A DNA stretch of 7,933 nucleotides, taken from positions 1 to 7,933 of the forward strand of contig DVLN01000124.1 of assembly GCA_018715465.1 (NCBI GenBank). The letters run 5' to 3'. A program made the translations under genes and the position numbers. This DNA is from Candidatus Faecivivens stercorigallinarum. Lineage in GTDB: Bacteria; Bacillota; Clostridia; Oscillospirales; Ruminococcaceae. Of the stretch, positions 6,274 through 7,933 are shown one piece after another; within the stretch, counting starts at the first letter, position 1; each line of letters opens with the position of its first letter. The notes below the pieces were generated by a model. That model was not told the origin of the DNA. It worked only from the letters and a program-made list of their open reading frames with translations, and did no database searches.

Positions 6274-6297
6274 TTAATAAATAAAACCTTTAAAGTA
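6248..6297 (+). promoter_or_regulatory. Two inverted repeats overlapping the tyrA promoter, candidate operators
   Basis: ACCTTT-N6-AAAGGT (6248-6265) runs from the end of the -35 box through the spacer. TACTTTAA-N12-TTAAAGTA (6270-6297) overlaps the -10 box and the predicted start. Both are perfect. ACCTTT also recurs as a direct repeat at 6286-6291. Such placement is typical of repressor sites, but the binding protein is unknown and AT-rich repeats can arise by chance. Confidence 0.35.
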
Positions 6298-6313
6298 CGA
6301 AAGGAAATTACAA

Positions 6314-7177
6314 ATGAAGATTGCAGTTGTAGGGCTGGGACTGATCGGCGGATCTTTCTGCCGTGCCATTAAAAAGAAGACCAGCCATATCTGTTATGGC
6401 TGGAACCGTTCCCGTGAGGTTATTCGGGCGGCACTGGCTGAAGAGGCCATCGACGGAGAAATAAAAGATTTGTCCCAGCTGCGGGATTTTGATTTGGTGA
6501 TTCTCGGGTTCCATCCTGAGCTGACTATCCGGTTTGCGCAGGAACATATTGACTGTTTTCCAAAACACGGGCTGACGATTGATACCTGCGGCGTGAAAAA
6601 GAGCATTGTTGATGTCCTCCAGCCGTTGTTCGACGAAGCGGGCGCGCCGTTTATCGGGGTGCATCCGATGGCAGGACGGGAGTTTTCGGGATTTGCCTAT
6701 TCGTTGGCCAGCCTGTATGAGGGCGCAAGTTTTATCATGACGCCGTCTGAAACGGCAAACCCCGAGCATATCCGGCTGCTGAGCGAATTTGCACGGGAGG
6801 TCGGGTTTACCCGGATTGTCAATACCGACCCCGAGACCCATGACGCAACCATTGCGTATACCTCTCAGGTTGCGCATGTCCTCTCCAATGCCTATGTCAA
6901 AAGCCCGACGCTGAAAAATGAAAGCGGTTTTTCGGCTGGTTCCTTTAAAGACCTGTCCCGTGTCGCGCGGCTGAATGCCGATATGTGGACCGAATTGTTC
7001 ATGATGAACCGGGATGCGCTGGTCTTTGAGATTGAGACACTTGCCAAAAACCTGCTCAATTACAGCGAGGCGCTCCGGGCAGGAGACCGGCAGCGGCTGC
7101 ATTCCCTGCTCAAAGAGGGAAGTGACCTGAAAGAGTGGGCAACGGCACGGGATGCCGGACAAAAGATGGATCTGTAA
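6314..7177 (+). CDS. tyrA: Prephenate (or arogenate) dehydrogenase
   Basis: Cytosolic enzyme of tyrosine synthesis: NAD(P)-dependent oxidative decarboxylation of prephenate to 4-hydroxyphenylpyruvate, or of arogenate to tyrosine. The 287 residues contain an N-terminal Rossmann domain with VVGLGLIGGS (5-14) and a helical dimerisation domain from about 165. Family motifs are HPMAGRE at 117-123, whose histidine corresponds to the catalytic one; DPETHD with H176; TSQVAHVLSNAY with H188; and FKDLSRVA with R216, in the position of the substrate-binding arginine. There is no C-terminal ACT domain and no fused chorismate mutase, so feedback by tyrosine through an ACT domain is not expected. Cofactor and prephenate/arogenate preference cannot be read from sequence. 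AAAGGAA at 6300-6306 supports the ATG. No other aromatic-pathway gene is in the window. Confidence 0.93.
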   Translation: MKIAVVGLGLIGGSFCRAIKKKTSHICYGWNRSREVIRAALAEEAIDGEIKDLSQLRDFDLVILGFHPELTIRFAQEHIDCFPKHGLTIDTCGVKKSIVDVLQPLFDEAGAPFIGVHPMAGREFSGFAYSLASLYEGASFIMTPSETANPEHIRLLSEFAREVGFTRIVNTDPETHDATIAYTSQVAHVLSNAYVKSPTLKNESGFSAGSFKDLSRVARLNADMWTELFMMNRDALVFEIETLAKNLLNYSEALRAGDRQRLHSLLKEGSDLKEWATARDAGQKMDL

Positions 7178-7179
7178 AG

Positions 7180-7239
7180 AAATAAAACAGCGGAGTTTTG
7201 CGGGCACCGACAGCCCCTGTAAGCTCCGCTGTTTTATTT
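7180..7239. terminator. Bidirectional terminator between tyrA and the DUF3795 gene
   Basis: AAATAAAACAGCGGAG (7180-7195) and CTCCGCTGTTTTATTT (7224-7239) form a perfect 16-bp stem, extendable by about three more pairs including one G-U. A small inner stem, GGGC (7202-7205) with GCCC (7213-7216), lies in the loop. Both strands read a GC block followed by TTTTATTT, so it can stop transcription from both sides. The stop codon of the minus-strand gene (7234-7236) lies in the right arm. Confidence 0.9.
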
Positions 7240-7641
7240 GGCAATAAGTGTGTAGCCACAAGCCGAACAGTTGACGTGTATACCGGCGACAGACAGGATA
7301 TTTCCACACATAGGGCAGGTCCATTTTTCCTCTTCCCCGCGCAAAAAGATGGATATTCCGTCCTGACGGATTATTTGCAGGTTTTCGATCGGGCAGATCA
7401 AACCGCCGGTTTTCGTCTGGTACCGTTGGTTTAAAGAGAGCAGGCGTTTGCAGGGAAATTCAGTGCAGTCTGCGCAGGATTCAGATTTTCCTCTGCATTC
7501 CTTTTGACAGTTTTTCAGGATACAAGTTTGACTTTTTCTGGTTGTTCTCGTCCTGCATCCAACGCAGGGATTTTTCCTTTTCTGATATTGCGCACAAATA
7601 TAGCAGTCAATGCCGCAGGGTGCAATCAGCTGTTCCTCCAT
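7234..7641 (-). CDS. DUF3795 cysteine-rich protein with C-terminal zinc-ribbon-like motif
   Basis: Small 135-residue protein of unknown function, with no signal peptide or membrane segment. The N-terminal part matches DUF3795: APCGIDCYICAQYQ (7-20), then PCVGC (25-29), C40, C45, C49, CADC (56-59) and FPCKRL (62-67). The C-terminal part has CPMCG (109-113) and CSACGY (125-130), spaced like a zinc ribbon. It contains 16 cysteines in all, mostly paired as metal ligands would be. Zinc or iron-sulphur binding is likely; the role is unknown. The ATG at 7641 has AAGGAG (7656-7651 on the minus strand) nine bases upstream. Its first 35 bases overlap the end of the HxlR-family gene, suggesting coupled translation. 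Its stop lies in the shared terminator with tyrA. Confidence 0.88.
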   Translation of the reverse strand: MEEQLIAPCGIDCYICAQYQKRKNPCVGCRTRTTRKSQTCILKNCQKECRGKSESCADCTEFPCKRLLSLNQRYQTKTGGLICPIENLQIIRQDGISIFLRGEEEKWTCPMCGNILSVAGIHVNCSACGYTLIAK

Positions 7642-7933
7642 TCAAACGATCTCCTTCAACCGGTTTGCTGGTTTTCTGTTGCTGGTATTCCTGACCCCAT
7701 TCTTCCATTGAACGGATAATCGGACGCATTGACTCTCCCAAGCTGCTTAAGGCGTACTCTACCCGATATGGTTCATTGAAAACTGTACGGGTGATGATTC
7801 CGTCTGCTTCCATCGAACGCAAACTTTCAGTCAGGACCTTCTGGCTGATGCCATCAAGAGAACGTTTCAGCTCATTAAAATTCCATGGCCGGACCAGCAG
7901 ATTGCGCAGAATCAGCAGCTTCCATTTACTTCC
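7607..7933 (-). CDS. HxlR-family transcriptional regulator, N-terminus cut by window edge
   Basis: Winged-helix DNA-binding regulator. The 108 visible residues begin GSKWKLLILRNLL and continue with FNELKRSLDGISQKVLTE, LRSMEADGIITRTVF, RVEYALSSLGESMRPII and MEEWGQEY, the complete HxlR core from its conserved G-x-KW onward. Roughly 20-25 N-terminal residues and the promoter lie beyond the right edge, including the region where redox-sensing HxlR members (HypR, YodB) carry their reactive cysteine, so that cannot be judged. The tail after the helix (TSKPVEGDRL onward) is non-conserved and is encoded partly by the overlap with the DUF3795 gene. HxlR regulators often control an adjacent gene; control of its own two-gene unit or of a divergent gene beyond the edge is inference. 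Confidence 0.9.
   Translation of the reverse strand, partial: GSKWKLLILRNLLVRPWNFNELKRSLDGISQKVLTESLRSMEADGIITRTVFNEPYRVEYALSSLGESMRPIIRSMEEWGQEYQQQKTSKPVEGDRLNGGTADCTLRH

Noticed and set aside
6308..7324. 338-codon open frame on the minus strand, opposite tyrA
   Set aside because: It runs through the bidirectional terminator and overlaps the DUF3795 gene in another frame; the translation has no recognisable domain.
1..7933. CRISPR arrays, tRNA or rRNA genes, insertion sequences
   Set aside because: No regularly spaced repeats, no tRNA-like or rRNA-like stretches and no transposase-like protein were seen on either strand.

Overview
The window carries a complete HrcA-type heat-shock chaperone operon, two unlinked housekeeping-type genes on the same strand, and a convergent pair at the right edge. 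It looks like a low-to-mid GC Firmicute, most likely an anaerobic Clostridia member of the Ruminococcaceae/Oscillospiraceae type. The grounds are the gene order hrcA-grpE-dnaK-dnaJ, a DnaK without the roughly 24-residue ATPase-domain insertion of Gram-negative DnaK, strong Shine-Dalgarno (SD) sites with frequent TTG/GTG starts, and DUF4349 and DUF3795 proteins, which are common in Clostridia. The genus is not claimed.

Left, 1-5014 (+ strand): hrcA (GTG start), grpE (TTG), dnaK (ATG) and dnaJ (TTG) lie head to tail and end at a strong intrinsic terminator at 4981-5014. HrcA is the repressor of the class I heat-shock regulon. GrpE is the nucleotide exchange factor, DnaK the Hsp70 and DnaJ the Hsp40, so the operon encodes one folding machine plus its own repressor. 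The operon promoter and the CIRCE operator normally found before hrcA are not in the 38 bases shown and presumably lie further left. Each gene junction can form RNA hairpins: across the hrcA stop codon, between grpE and dnaK, and a cluster between dnaK and dnaJ. Such elements could uncouple the levels of the four proteins; this is inference.

Middle, 5015-7177 (+ strand): a DUF4349 lipoprotein with a central coiled coil and a C-terminal membrane helix, then a single-domain prephenate/arogenate dehydrogenase (tyrA). tyrA has its own near-consensus extended -10 promoter, in which two inverted repeats overlap the core elements. A long perfect hairpin at 7180-7239 ends tyrA and also the convergent genes.

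Right, 7234-7933 (- strand): a partial HxlR-family winged-helix regulator, cut by the window edge, overlaps by 35 bases the start of a small cysteine-rich DUF3795 protein. They are probably translated from one mRNA.

Most of this is conserved machinery. I found no clear undescribed system. The items most worth a second look are the hairpins in the chaperone operon, the inverted repeats in the tyrA promoter and the HxlR-DUF3795 pair.
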